From contig JAFQAP010000020.1 of assembly GCA_017399965.1 (NCBI GenBank), forward strand, positions 1 through 59,817: a DNA stretch of 59,817 nucleotides, read 5' to 3'. The translations under genes were made by a program, and so were the position numbers. The notes beneath the pieces were generated by a model. That model did not search any database. It saw nothing but the letters and a program-made list of their open reading frames with translations, and had not been told where the DNA came from. Shown piece after piece: positions 26,383 to 33,831 of the stretch. Origin of the DNA: Clostridia bacterium. Lineage in GTDB: Bacteria; Bacillota; Clostridia; Oscillospirales; CAG-382. Positions within the stretch are counted from its first letter, which is position 1. Every line of letters begins with the position of its first letter.

Positions 26383-26556
26383 ATGAAAAAAAGAAAAATT
26401 GCCTTAAAGGGTAAAATTGCATACTGTACCGTACCGGTTATATTGCTTTTAACAGCGCTGTATCTGTTTACCACCGCCGCTGTACCTGTTTCTTCCGGCG
26501 GGGAAAGGAAAGCGCAAAGCGTTTTTGAAATTATTGAACAGCTTACGGAGGGATGA
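26383..26556 (+). CDS. 57-residue single-pass membrane protein
   Basis: The start KKRKIALKGKIAYC is followed by one hydrophobic helix (VPVILLLTALYLFTTAAV) and a short acidic tail ending EIIEQLTEG. The ATG at 26383 follows GGGTGATGAATT, a modest ribosome site. The gene ends in TGA immediately in front of, and in the same frame as, the M50 protease. By position it could play the part of the SpoIVFA partner of SpoIVFB, but it has no visible similarity to that larger protein. It diverges from spoIIGA-sigE. Confidence 0.6.
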   Translation: MKKRKIALKGKIAYCTVPVILLLTALYLFTTAAVPVSSGGERKAQSVFEIIEQLTEG

Positions 26557-26559
26557 AAA

Positions 26560-27147
26560 ATTTTTATTCTTTTTCCCCGTATAAAACTGAGGATACATAT
26601 TCTTACGCCCCTGTGTCTGGGGGTATTGGCATATATAGAGGGAATGTATCCTTTTTTGCTTTTTATATCCTGCGCCTTGCTTCACGAAGCGGCGCATTTG
26701 CTTGCCGTAAAAAGCGTGGGCAGCAAGATAGGACGTGTTGACATAATGCCATTAGGTGCCCGAATTATAACCGTGGGGATAACCTCTCATAAAAGTGATA
26801 CCAAGGTGTACCTGAGCGGTCCTTTTGCCAATATTTTGTTTTTTGCTTTATCGCTTCCTTTTGGAATTGCAATTCGTTCTCCCTATGTTTTGTATTTTTC
26901 TCTTTGCAACTTGTTTTTGGCGCTTGTGAATCTTTTGCCCGTTTCGGGCAACGACGGATACAACGCACTGATAGCTTTTATATCTCAAAGAACAGAGGAA
27001 GAAAAGCTTTTCCGCTTAATGGAAAAGACACGTAAAATATCGGAAACGGTATTTATTCTGCTTTCTTTTCTGGCGGTTTTTGCGTCTCGCTTCAATCCGG
27101 GAGTGATAGGACTTACCGCTGCTGCTAATATTTATAAAAAAGATTGA
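26560..27147 (+). CDS. M50-family site-2 protease, SpoIVFB-like, with apparent ATT start
   Basis: Intramembrane metalloprotease of about 195 residues: the zinc motif HEAAH (HExxH) lies in the first hydrophobic segments and the second metal motif is LPVSGNDGYNALIAF. SpoIVFB in Bacillus cleaves pro-sigma-K. The region FPRIKLRIHILTPLCLG before the first TTG (26626) matches the SpoIVFB N-terminus (LKIHVHPF), so translation starts upstream of it. No ATG, GTG or TTG exists there in frame. An ATT at 26560 lies 7 bases after GGAGGG (26547-26552), ideal for initiation, as in infC genes. Alternatives are the TTG at 26626, a one-base sequence error after the ATG at 26553, or readthrough of the preceding TGA. 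Confidence 0.75.
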   Translation: MFILFPRIKLRIHILTPLCLGVLAYIEGMYPFLLFISCALLHEAAHLLAVKSVGSKIGRVDIMPLGARIITVGITSHKSDTKVYLSGPFANILFFALSLPFGIAIRSPYVLYFSLCNLFLALVNLLPVSGNDGYNALIAFISQRTEEEKLFRLMEKTRKISETVFILLSFLAVFASRFNPGVIGLTAAANIYKKD

Positions 27148-27172
27148 AAAAAGGAATATTTTGTGTTAAAAT
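27144..27172 (+). promoter_or_regulatory. promoter of the DHHW/DUF4434 genes
   Basis: TTGAAA (27144-27149), 17-bp spacer, TAAAAT (27167-27172), about 32 bases before the start codon. Confidence 0.65.
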
Positions 27173-27203
27173 ATAAAAAGATTAACCGAAAGGATAAAAA
27201 ACA

Positions 27204-28652
27204 ATGAAAGTTAAAGTATTGGTTTTGCTGTTGGCGGCTTTATTGCTGTTCACCGCATGCGCAGACGGTAATAATACCGTAAGCAACGAACCGTCAGAAA
27301 CCTCTTCTGCGGAGGACAGTTCGTCCGCTCCCGAAAAAGATGAATCCACCCCTATGGATGAATCGGAAAACAGTAAAGACACGGTTTCAACGGAGCCTGA
27401 AAATTCTTTCCCCGAATACGAGCCCGATGAGCCTGATGTGCCCGACGTACCCGATGAATCTTTGGATATAGATAACGTTACCGATGAGGAATGCCGCGTA
27501 ACCGTTAAATATGCAAGCTTTTCCGAAAAGCCCAATGCTGTTGTTATCGGTCAATGCGATATCGGCGCAACCGTAACCTTGAAGTGCGGTAACAAGACCT
27601 ATACCTCGGAAAGCTGGTACGGATGGTATTCCGTACGCTTCCTTTGCACCGGCAACAGCGCAGAGGTGGAGATTACCCAGCGTATTGACGGTAAGCAGGT
27701 GGGTTCTTCTCTTAAAACTACCGTAAAGCCCGTAATGGCAGGTACTGCAGAGGGTGTTGTTGCGGGAGGTAACTACCAGTTCTTCTACCAGAAGTGCCTT
27801 AGGGATTTCCAGCACACCAATCTGTACAGCAAGGGAGTTCTGGATAACCTTAAAAACAGAATAGAAGGCAGAATTGCCAACCTTGAAAAAACAGATACCG
27901 ATACGGAAATTATATATATGGTGGTTCCCGCCGCAATGACAATGTACCCCGAACTTGTGCCCGAGGATTATAAGCAGGGCGAGGGTGAAAGCCGTTTGGA
28001 TCAGGTGCTTAACACCATATCTGCCGCAGGTGCTACCGTTATCGACCTTCGCGCCGCTTTTGAAGAGCACAAAAACGACGAATATCCCTTGTATTTTAAG
28101 TGTGACAGCCACTGGACGGATTACGGCGCGTTTATCGCATACCAAGAGCTGTTCAACCATATAGCACAAAAATTTCCCGATGCCGCTCCCCGCGGATTTG
28201 ATGAGTTTGCTTGGCACGGCGGATATTACAAGACCGGCGATATGCCCGTATACCTTAATGTGGTATCCGGCTACGTTTACGAAAACGGATATATCAGCGA
28301 TAAGGACGTGCTTGAATACGGCTGGCTGAGAACCTTTGCCGCCGGCACTCCCGTTTCCGAAAAGATTACCGAAGTTCCCCGTTACCGCGCAGATGCCCAG
28401 ATGGTATACAGCAACAACGTGACATGGGGCAAAACTATACGCACCAAGCGTGATAACCTTCCTTCCTGTATCGTACTCCGCGATTCCTTCGGAACACAGA
28501 TGTTTGATATCCTTGCAGAACGTATGGATAAGACTGTATACAAGGGTATGTGGGATTATACTTATTACGGCGCAGAGATCGCTTCTCAAAAGCCCGATTA
28601 TCTTATATACATACTTGCGGAATGGAATCTTGATTCTATAGTTTACAATTGA
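27204..28652 (+). CDS. AlgX/AlgJ-like (DHHW-family) secreted lipoprotein
   Basis: This 482-residue lipoprotein (lipobox FTAC, Cys near 18) has a Ser/Glu/Pro linker, a beta-rich domain (about 95-185) and a large SGNH-hydrolase-like domain (about 190-482). That domain carries the DHHW-type active-site motif KCDSHWTDYGAFIAYQELF and, near the C-terminus, CIVLRDSFGTQMFDILAE, with the nucleophilic Ser in RDSF. Such proteins O-acetylate extracellular polysaccharides together with an MBOAT acyl transporter. No MBOAT gene is in the window, so the acetyl donor route is unknown. It is followed by a DUF4434 lipoprotein 21 bases later. Confidence 0.85.
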   Translation: MKVKVLVLLLAALLLFTACADGNNTVSNEPSETSSAEDSSSAPEKDESTPMDESENSKDTVSTEPENSFPEYEPDEPDVPDVPDESLDIDNVTDEECRVTVKYASFSEKPNAVVIGQCDIGATVTLKCGNKTYTSESWYGWYSVRFLCTGNSAEVEITQRIDGKQVGSSLKTTVKPVMAGTAEGVVAGGNYQFFYQKCLRDFQHTNLYSKGVLDNLKNRIEGRIANLEKTDTDTEIIYMVVPAAMTMYPELVPEDYKQGEGESRLDQVLNTISAAGATVIDLRAAFEEHKNDEYPLYFKCDSHWTDYGAFIAYQELFNHIAQKFPDAAPRGFDEFAWHGGYYKTGDMPVYLNVVSGYVYENGYISDKDVLEYGWLRTFAAGTPVSEKITEVPRYRADAQMVYSNNVTWGKTIRTKRDNLPSCIVLRDSFGTQMFDILAERMDKTVYKGMWDYTYYGAEIASQKPDYLIYILAEWNLDSIVYN

Positions 28653-28673
28653 TATACCGAATAAGGAGGACCT

Positions 28674-30539
28674 ATGAAAAAACGTCTTTTGGCTTTAATT
28701 CTTTTGTTATTCGTTTTGTGCAGCGCGATGTTTGCCGCTTGTGATCCTTCCCAAACTGCTTCCGAAACCGAATCTGTTCCCGCTGTGTCTGAACCCGAGG
28801 TTTCGGAAAATATAAAAACAGAAAAAGATTACCCCGTTTTGTGCGGCAGCTTTATGCAGCCCGGCGCGTTTAAAAATCATTCTCTTTCCCGTATGAAAGA
28901 ACATCTCGGCTATATGCTGGAGGTAGGTATAGATACCCTTATCCTGCAATGGTCTTTCGTTACGGAAGGGGACAAGGTCTCCTCCGTGTTTTACGAATCC
29001 TCCTTCGGTGCGGATAAAAAGGCATCCTCCTATGACGAAAGCGGTAAAATGCTTTTGGATACCATTCTTGCCGCCGCAGAGGAATTGGGCGTGAAAGTTT
29101 TTATCGGTCTTAATGATAACGCCGAATGGTGGAATAAATACGTAACAGATAAAAACTGGCTTACTCAGCAATCTGCTTTGGGTATCGAAGGTGCCAAGCA
29201 AATGTACGATACCTATAAAAGCAAATATCCCAACGCATTTTACGGATGGTATTTCGTGTTTGAGTTCAGCAATATGAACGCAAGCGCAGCCCAGCTTGAT
29301 AACGCTTCTTACCTGCTTGCTTCTTACAGAAACGGCTTGTACGATATCGACCCCGATATGCCTATGATGCTTTCTCCCTTTGTAACGGCATCCGGTCCTT
29401 CTCCAGAAAAAACGGGAGAAATGTGGGAAACCGTGTTTGCAAAAGCGGATTTCCGTCCCGGCGATATCTTCTGCTGTCAGGATTCCGTGGGCGCAGGTCA
29501 TATTACCATTGATATGCTGGACGCTTTCTACCGCGAGATAAAAGAAGCGGTAGATACTGTGGAAGGCTTCAGGTTCTGGGCAAACAACGAAGATTTTACC
29601 CAAGCGGATTGGACTACCGCTCCTCTTAACAGATTTGTGCAGCAAATGAACATCGCCTCCAAATACGTGGAAGCACACGTTACCTTTGCTTATTCCCATT
29701 ATCAAAATCCCGATATGGGCAAAACCGGACAGCACTTGGCATACAAGACTTATTACGAAACAGGTAAGATCCCCGCAAGCACTATGGTAGCCCCCGAAGT
29801 TTCTGTTGATTCTGCCGCAAACGGCACGACCGTTCAGATCAGCGGCAGTATCGCAAACGAAGACGGCACCGTAGCGGGAGTACGTGTTATCAAAGACGGA
29901 AGCGTGCTGCATTACTTTGATTTTTCTTCAAGCTACGGCAAAAAGAAATTGGACTTCCGGTATGACGATGCAAATCTTTCCGGCAGCGGTGTTGCTCAGT
30001 ACGAAGTATACGGTGTGGATTTTTACGGTAACGAAGGCCCTGCCGTAAAGCTGGAGGTGGAATTCACCGGCAAAGAGGGAGTAAACGTAGCTTTGGAAAA
30101 GACGTATACTCTGGCAAATCCCCCTGCGGATAATTACCCCGATGAAAGCGGCGCCGCACTTACCGACGGAGTCTTTGGCAATCCCACCTACGGAGATGCA
30201 GCTTGGCTCGGATTTTTGGCAAAGGCAGAGGTTGTTATCGACCTTGGTTCTGTTACGGAACAGCTTTACGCTGTAGAGGTAAACTCTCTCGGCGGAGGCG
30301 GTGCGGGAATATACGCAACAGCTTCTGTTGTGGTATACGTTTCGGAAGACGGTGTAAACTTTACACAGGCAGCTTCAAAGACCTACGCACCCGATGACGG
30401 AGTTGGTGAACTGTATACCTTCAACCGTGCGGTATTTCTTCCCGAAAACACCAAAGCGAGATACGTTAAGGTAGAGATCATTCCCTTAAAGAGCTGGATG
30501 TTTATCGACGAGGTAAGCGTATATTCTTCTAAAGAGTAA
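28674..30539 (+). CDS. DUF4434/glycosidase-like lipoprotein with C-terminal discoidin (F5/8 C) domain
   Basis: This 621-residue lipoprotein (lipobox FAAC, Cys near 23) has a DUF4434-type TIM-barrel domain (about 55-370) with GSFMQPGAFKNHSLSRMKEH and DTLILQWSF, then GLNDNAEWW and GWYFVFEFSN, patterns of glycoside-hydrolase-like barrels. A short Ig-like section (about 380-460) precedes an F5/8 type C carbohydrate-binding domain (about 470-621, with YPDESGAALTDGVFGNPTYG and VVIDLGSVTEQLYAVEV). It probably binds and processes a surface or dietary polysaccharide, together with the adjacent DHHW lipoprotein. Confidence 0.87.
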   Translation: MKKRLLALILLLFVLCSAMFAACDPSQTASETESVPAVSEPEVSENIKTEKDYPVLCGSFMQPGAFKNHSLSRMKEHLGYMLEVGIDTLILQWSFVTEGDKVSSVFYESSFGADKKASSYDESGKMLLDTILAAAEELGVKVFIGLNDNAEWWNKYVTDKNWLTQQSALGIEGAKQMYDTYKSKYPNAFYGWYFVFEFSNMNASAAQLDNASYLLASYRNGLYDIDPDMPMMLSPFVTASGPSPEKTGEMWETVFAKADFRPGDIFCCQDSVGAGHITIDMLDAFYREIKEAVDTVEGFRFWANNEDFTQADWTTAPLNRFVQQMNIASKYVEAHVTFAYSHYQNPDMGKTGQHLAYKTYYETGKIPASTMVAPEVSVDSAANGTTVQISGSIANEDGTVAGVRVIKDGSVLHYFDFSSSYGKKKLDFRYDDANLSGSGVAQYEVYGVDFYGNEGPAVKLEVEFTGKEGVNVALEKTYTLANPPADNYPDESGAALTDGVFGNPTYGDAAWLGFLAKAEVVIDLGSVTEQLYAVEVNSLGGGGAGIYATASVVVYVSEDGVNFTQAASKTYAPDDGVGELYTFNRAVFLPENTKARYVKVEIIPLKSWMFIDEVSVYSSKE

Positions 30540-30562
30540 TATTATTAAATAACAACAAATCG

Positions 30563-30595
30563 AAGCCGTTATCAATACGATAACGGCTTTGTTGT
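30563..30595 (+). terminator. terminator after the DUF4434 gene
   Basis: Stem AAGCCGTTATC/GATAACGGCTT with loop AATAC, followed by TTGTTGT. Confidence 0.75.
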
Positions 30596-30597
30596 CG

Positions 30598-30714
30598 GGC
30601 TTCTTGGGGTGCTTTTTCGGGGTCCCCGAAAATGCTTGCATTTTTGGGGTGTTTCTTTCGGGGTCCCCGAAAATGCTTGCATTTTTGGGGTGTTTCTTTC
30701 GGGGTGATTTTCGG
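30598..30714. repeat. 41-bp tandem repeat with internal hairpins, locus 1
   Basis: Two exact-period units start at 30618 and 30659. Each unit begins CGGGGTCCCCGA, carries a stem AAAATGC/GCATTTT and ends TTGGGGTG plus a T-rich spacer. A left partial unit with a different half-stem (GGCTTCTTGGGGTG) starts at about 30598, and a right partial unit ends at about 30714. The family recurs at 51.18 kb with a different stem. No protein is plausibly encoded. Confidence 0.85.
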
Positions 30715-30719
30715 CGGTG

Positions 30720-30748
30720 TTGACAATTCATTTGTTTAAGTGTATAAT
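30720..30748 (+). promoter_or_regulatory. consensus promoter of the MarR-YhhN operon
   Basis: Perfect TTGACA (30720-30725), 17 bp, TATAAT (30743-30748), directly after the repeat. Confidence 0.9.
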
Positions 30749-30777
30749 ACGAAGGATATTTTTTACGGAGTAATAGT

Positions 30778-31236
30778 ATGATTGATAGATTTGAGCGATT
30801 CTCCATCGGTATAATGGAGGTTTTCAGATATTGGCACAAGATAACCGCAGATGAAATGGAAAAACTGGGGCTTAAAGGCTCTTACTGCACCTATTTTTCC
30901 GTGCTCTCCCGTTTTGAAGAGGGAATAACGGCTACACAGCTTTGCGAGCTTTGCTGTAAAGACAAAGCTGACGTTTCCCGCGCAGTTGCCGACCTGGAGA
31001 AGAAGGGATATATTGTAAAAGAGACCAACGGCGCAAATCTTTATCGCGCTAAGATTTGCTTGACCGAGGAGGGCAGACGTGCGGCGAAATACGTTCAAAA
31101 CCGCGCACACCTTGCGGTTTCTCTTGCGGGTGAGGGAATTTCCGAACACGACAGAGAGATATTTTATTCCGCATTTCAGTCTATTGCCGAAAAGCTTGAA
31201 CAGATATCCGAAAAAGGTCTTCCGGAGGATATGTAA
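30778..31236 (+). CDS. MarR-family transcriptional regulator
   Basis: This 152-residue winged-helix regulator has EEGITATQLCELCCKDKADVSRAVADLEKKGYI as the DNA-reading helix region and the wing LTEEGRRAAKY. It starts with MIDRFERFSIGIMEVFRYW. The stop overlaps the start of the YhhN gene by one base (TAATG), so they form an operon. The ligand is unknown. No clear palindromic operator stands out around the promoter, but the promoter is fully consensus, so it would be a natural target for autorepression. Confidence 0.9.
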   Translation: MIDRFERFSIGIMEVFRYWHKITADEMEKLGLKGSYCTYFSVLSRFEEGITATQLCELCCKDKADVSRAVADLEKKGYIVKETNGANLYRAKICLTEEGRRAAKYVQNRAHLAVSLAGEGISEHDREIFYSAFQSIAEKLEQISEKGLPEDM

Positions 31237-31910
31237 TGAAAAGGCTCATTGTACTTTTAAACGCTTTGTTTATTGTTTTTACTGCGGTCATGTGCTTTAT
31301 TTATAAAAACAATTATCAGCTTTGGTTAAAGGCACTCACCGCTTCAGGTTTCGTAGCTATAGGCGTGGTAAATTTAATCCACGCATTGCTTTTAAAGAAA
31401 ACAAAAGGTTTTCCTTTTCTTGCCTTATTGGGGCTCGCCTTATGTATGGCAGGGGATATAATACTTTTTAAAAACTTTATTTTAGGCGCCGCCGTGTTCG
31501 TGCTCGGACACGTTGCGTATATAGTTGCATACTGTTCGCTTAAAAAAGTGTGCGTTACGGATATTATCGTAACCGCCCTTACAGCCGCCGCGTCCCTTGC
31601 GTTTATTCTCCTTTGTCCCGCATTTAATTTCGGCGGTGCTGTTATGACAGCCGTTGCCGTAGTATACGCGCTGGTTATTTCCGTAATGCTGGGCAAAGCC
31701 CTTTCAAACCTTATAACCAAAAGAAGTGTTTTAAATCTTTTGGTGTTTGTCGGCAGCTTGTTGTTTTTTGTTTCTGACATCGCCTTGGCGTTCAACGTGT
31801 TCGGCGGATCACCGTCTTGGTCCAATACCCTGTGTCTGTTCACTTATTTCCCGGGTCAGTGCGTTATCGCCCTTTCTGTTTATTTTCATAATACCGCGGA
31901 TAAAGCGTAA
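31236..31910 (+). CDS. YhhN-family membrane protein (lysoplasmalogenase-like)
   Basis: This 224-residue protein is almost wholly hydrophobic, with seven or eight predicted membrane helices, and has the family's conserved acidic motifs GLALCMAGDIILF and FFVSDIALAFNVF. YhhN/TMEM86 proteins hydrolyse the vinyl-ether bond of lysoplasmalogens; plasmalogens are common in anaerobic Clostridia, so the role fits. Translation is coupled to the upstream MarR gene, suggesting control of membrane lipid turnover by that regulator. Confidence 0.85.
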   Translation: MKRLIVLLNALFIVFTAVMCFIYKNNYQLWLKALTASGFVAIGVVNLIHALLLKKTKGFPFLALLGLALCMAGDIILFKNFILGAAVFVLGHVAYIVAYCSLKKVCVTDIIVTALTAAASLAFILLCPAFNFGGAVMTAVAVVYALVISVMLGKALSNLITKRSVLNLLVFVGSLLFFVSDIALAFNVFGGSPSWSNTLCLFTYFPGQCVIALSVYFHNTADKA

Positions 31911-32044
31911 AAAAAGCTCCCAAACGGGGACTTCCATAAAGCAGATTTTACCTACCGCAACCTTGTAGGGCGGTGGCTTGCTGCCGCCGAAGACAAACGA
32001 TATATGCAAAGAAAACGGCGGGAGATAAACCCCCGCCCTACAAC

Positions 32045-32079
32045 AAAAGGAGTACGGACAATTTGTTCGTACTCCTTTT
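32045..32079. terminator. strong hairpin, bidirectional terminator candidate
   Basis: Nearly perfect inverted repeat AAAAGGAGTACGGACAA with its complement, ending in TTTT on both strands. Confidence 0.55.
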
Positions 32080-32217
32080 CACACGCCTTGCTCTGCAAGG
32101 TATAGTGTGTTACACCTTTTTGGTGTACTGTCGGGCGGTAATAAGCCTCCCTTTACACAAGGGAGCCTTTGGTTTGTGAGCCCTGAAAGTCTATCCTTTT
32201 TTTCTTGACAAGCACTG

Positions 32218-32448
32218 CATTTGTAGACACAAATGCCGTATCAAATTGGAAGTGATATGCTGACCGTGTCAGCGTGATATTGTTGCAAGCAACAGTGATA
32301 TTGCTCCCGATGGTCACAGTGATATTATATTCGCCTCCAAAAACTTGCGAAGCAAATACCACTCGGCGTGAGCCGAATACCACTGCGAAGCAATATCACT
32401 CGCCGCAGGCGAATAAAACTGCCCAACTTCCTTATGAGAAGTTGGGCA
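32218..32448. repeat. array of short hairpins with AGTGATAT linkers
   Basis: At least seven short palindromes are visible: GCATTTGT/ACAAATGC, GCTGAC/GTCAGC, TGTTGC/GCAACA, CTCGGC/GCCGA, TGC/GCA, CTCGCC/GGCGA and GCCCAACTTC/GAAGTTGGGC. They are separated by AGTGATATT on the left and by its inverse AATATCACT or AATACCACT on the right, so the linkers themselves form a large inverted repeat. Confidence 0.75.
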
Positions 32449-32515
32449 ACGGTAGCTTTTTTTAAAACATAGGGCGGTGGCTTGCTGCCGACGATTTAAA
32501 AAAAGTAAATCTATG

Positions 32516-33649
32516 TTATTCAAAACATTCGGAAAAATTCGGTTCCGCTTTTATACGTTTCTTCAACTCGTCGGTATAAATTTCCATCCAGCCTTTCCAA
32601 AATGTTTTGGTAAGTGCCGGAAAATTCCCGCTTGGGAAGGTAACCTTAGATACTAACGGTGCGGTGTATTGGTATTCGCCTTGATTTCGTATGGATTCAT
32701 AAATTTTTTTGTGTTCAAATCCTTTTTTAAAATATTCAAATGCTTTATCTGTTTCCCTGCCGAACCGCGCTTCGTACACTGCTGCGTGCAGATATAATTC
32801 ACTGATGTGGTAATGGCACACTCCGCATCTTCCGTCACTGAAAACGGATTCGTAAAGTTTGGCAAGCTCGATCAATAGAGCGATGCCCTCTTTTTTAGTA
32901 AAAACCGAGATCTTTGTGCAAACAGAATTTACTGCAATTGTTTTTAAAGCATTTAAAATATCTATAATTGCTTCTCCCTGATATCTGTCTTTGGTTTCAC
33001 CCTCGTTTGCCAGTGATAAAAGAATTTCTCTGCTCATAAGAAGACTGTTTTGTTTTGAAGCAAGTTCGGTAGCTTTGTCGAAATAGCCCATTTTCGCATA
33101 GTAAAGAACCATACGCTGAGTTACCACATCTCTGTCTTCGGCAGTTATCTCCAAAGTTAATGCTTTTTCATATGCCCTCAGTGCTTCCTGCCAATATACA
33201 TTTTGAGAGTTATATTCAGTATCCTCAAAAGCATAATCCGAGCCGTCCTTTGTATAACTTCTTGCACCGTGTTTTTGCCATCCGAGCATCTCCAATGCAA
33301 AGCCCAGATCTATATATACCTTCGGTTCCGAAGGAAATTCTTCCGCTGCTGCGCGAAGCATATCAACGCATTCCGTTAAATCGACTTGTTCGTTAATTGC
33401 TTTTTCCGCTTCTTCTAATATTCGCTTCAGCTTTTCTTCTCTGTCTTTGCTGTATCCAAAGAGTTCATCTATGCTTATATTGAAATAATTTGCAATAGCA
33501 GGTATCAGTTCCATATCGGGATAACCGCCGTTTGCTTCCCAACGTGAGATCGCCTGAGGACTTACTCCCAAAGCCTTTGCCAGATCCTCTTGTTTTCTTC
33601 CGTCCCGCCGACGAAGCTCCTTTATCTTTTCTCCCATCTTAACTTTCAT
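32516..33649 (-). CDS. XRE-family regulator with C-terminal TPR-like region
   Basis: This 377-residue protein has an N-terminal helix-turn-helix (about 8-60: IKELRRRDGRKQEDLAKALG, SPQAISRWEANGGYPDME). The remaining 300 residues are helical, with repeated aromatic/Ala patterns (CVDMLRAAAEEFPSEPKVYIDLG, QEALRAYEKALTLEITAEDRD) like tetratricopeptide repeats. This architecture occurs in peptide-sensing or self-contained regulators such as Rgg/PlcR-like proteins, but no ligand can be named. It starts at 33649 after GGAGGAAGAAAT. A palindrome near its start site suggests autoregulation. No obvious target gene lies beside it; the mosaic of repeats follows its stop codon. Confidence 0.85.
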   Translation of the reverse strand: MKVKMGEKIKELRRRDGRKQEDLAKALGVSPQAISRWEANGGYPDMELIPAIANYFNISIDELFGYSKDREEKLKRILEEAEKAINEQVDLTECVDMLRAAAEEFPSEPKVYIDLGFALEMLGWQKHGARSYTKDGSDYAFEDTEYNSQNVYWQEALRAYEKALTLEITAEDRDVVTQRMVLYYAKMGYFDKATELASKQNSLLMSREILLSLANEGETKDRYQGEAIIDILNALKTIAVNSVCTKISVFTKKEGIALLIELAKLYESVFSDGRCGVCHYHISELYLHAAVYEARFGRETDKAFEYFKKGFEHKKIYESIRNQGEYQYTAPLVSKVTFPSGNFPALTKTFWKGWMEIYTDELKKRIKAEPNFSECFE

Positions 33650-33672
33650 ATTTCTTCCTCCAGATTCATATC

Positions 33673-33715
33673 ACCGGTGTGAATATATTTTATCACGCGG
33701 GAAAGAAACTATCAA
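33673..33715 (-). promoter_or_regulatory. promoter and CACCGGTG palindrome of the XRE-TPR gene
   Basis: TTGATA (33715-33710), 17 bp, TAAAAT (33692-33687) on the minus strand. The 8-bp palindrome CACCGGTG (33673-33680) sits near the expected transcription start and could be the operator. Confidence 0.6.
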
Positions 33716-33784
33716 TTATCAATCTGTTGTTTAAAAAACAAGTGTTACTTGTTTCGGCATAAAACACCTTGATCACCTCAATAA

Positions 33785-33819
33785 CAAAAAAGACATGCTC
33801 GATAACGAACATGTCTTTT
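33785..33819 (-). terminator. terminator after the peptide-binding lipoprotein gene
   Basis: Stem AAGACATG/CATGTCTT followed by a T-run on the minus strand. Confidence 0.75.
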
Positions 33820-33831
33820 GTAATTTGCGAT

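Larger units (their letters stand above)
31911..32515. repeat. gene-free mosaic of repeats and hairpins
   Basis: This 600-base gap holds no convincing gene. It contains two direct copies of TAGGGCGGTGGCTTGCTGCC (near 31967 and 32470), an inverted CCCGCCCTAC (32033-32042), a strong stem AAAAGGAGTACG/CGTACTCCTTTT (32045-32079), a GGGAGCCTTT fragment and a hairpin array (32218-32448). The layout suggests old small mobile elements. Confidence 0.7.

Noticed and set aside
26553..26741. 62-codon frame starting at the ATG at 26553
   Set aside because: Different frame from the protease, no family features, and the GGAGG is too close (one or two bases) to this ATG.
30486..30839. Small minus-strand proteins across the 41-bp repeat (repeated PKNASIFGDPE-type text)
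   Set aside because: The frames exist only because the repeat has a fixed period; they lack ribosome sites and run through terminators.
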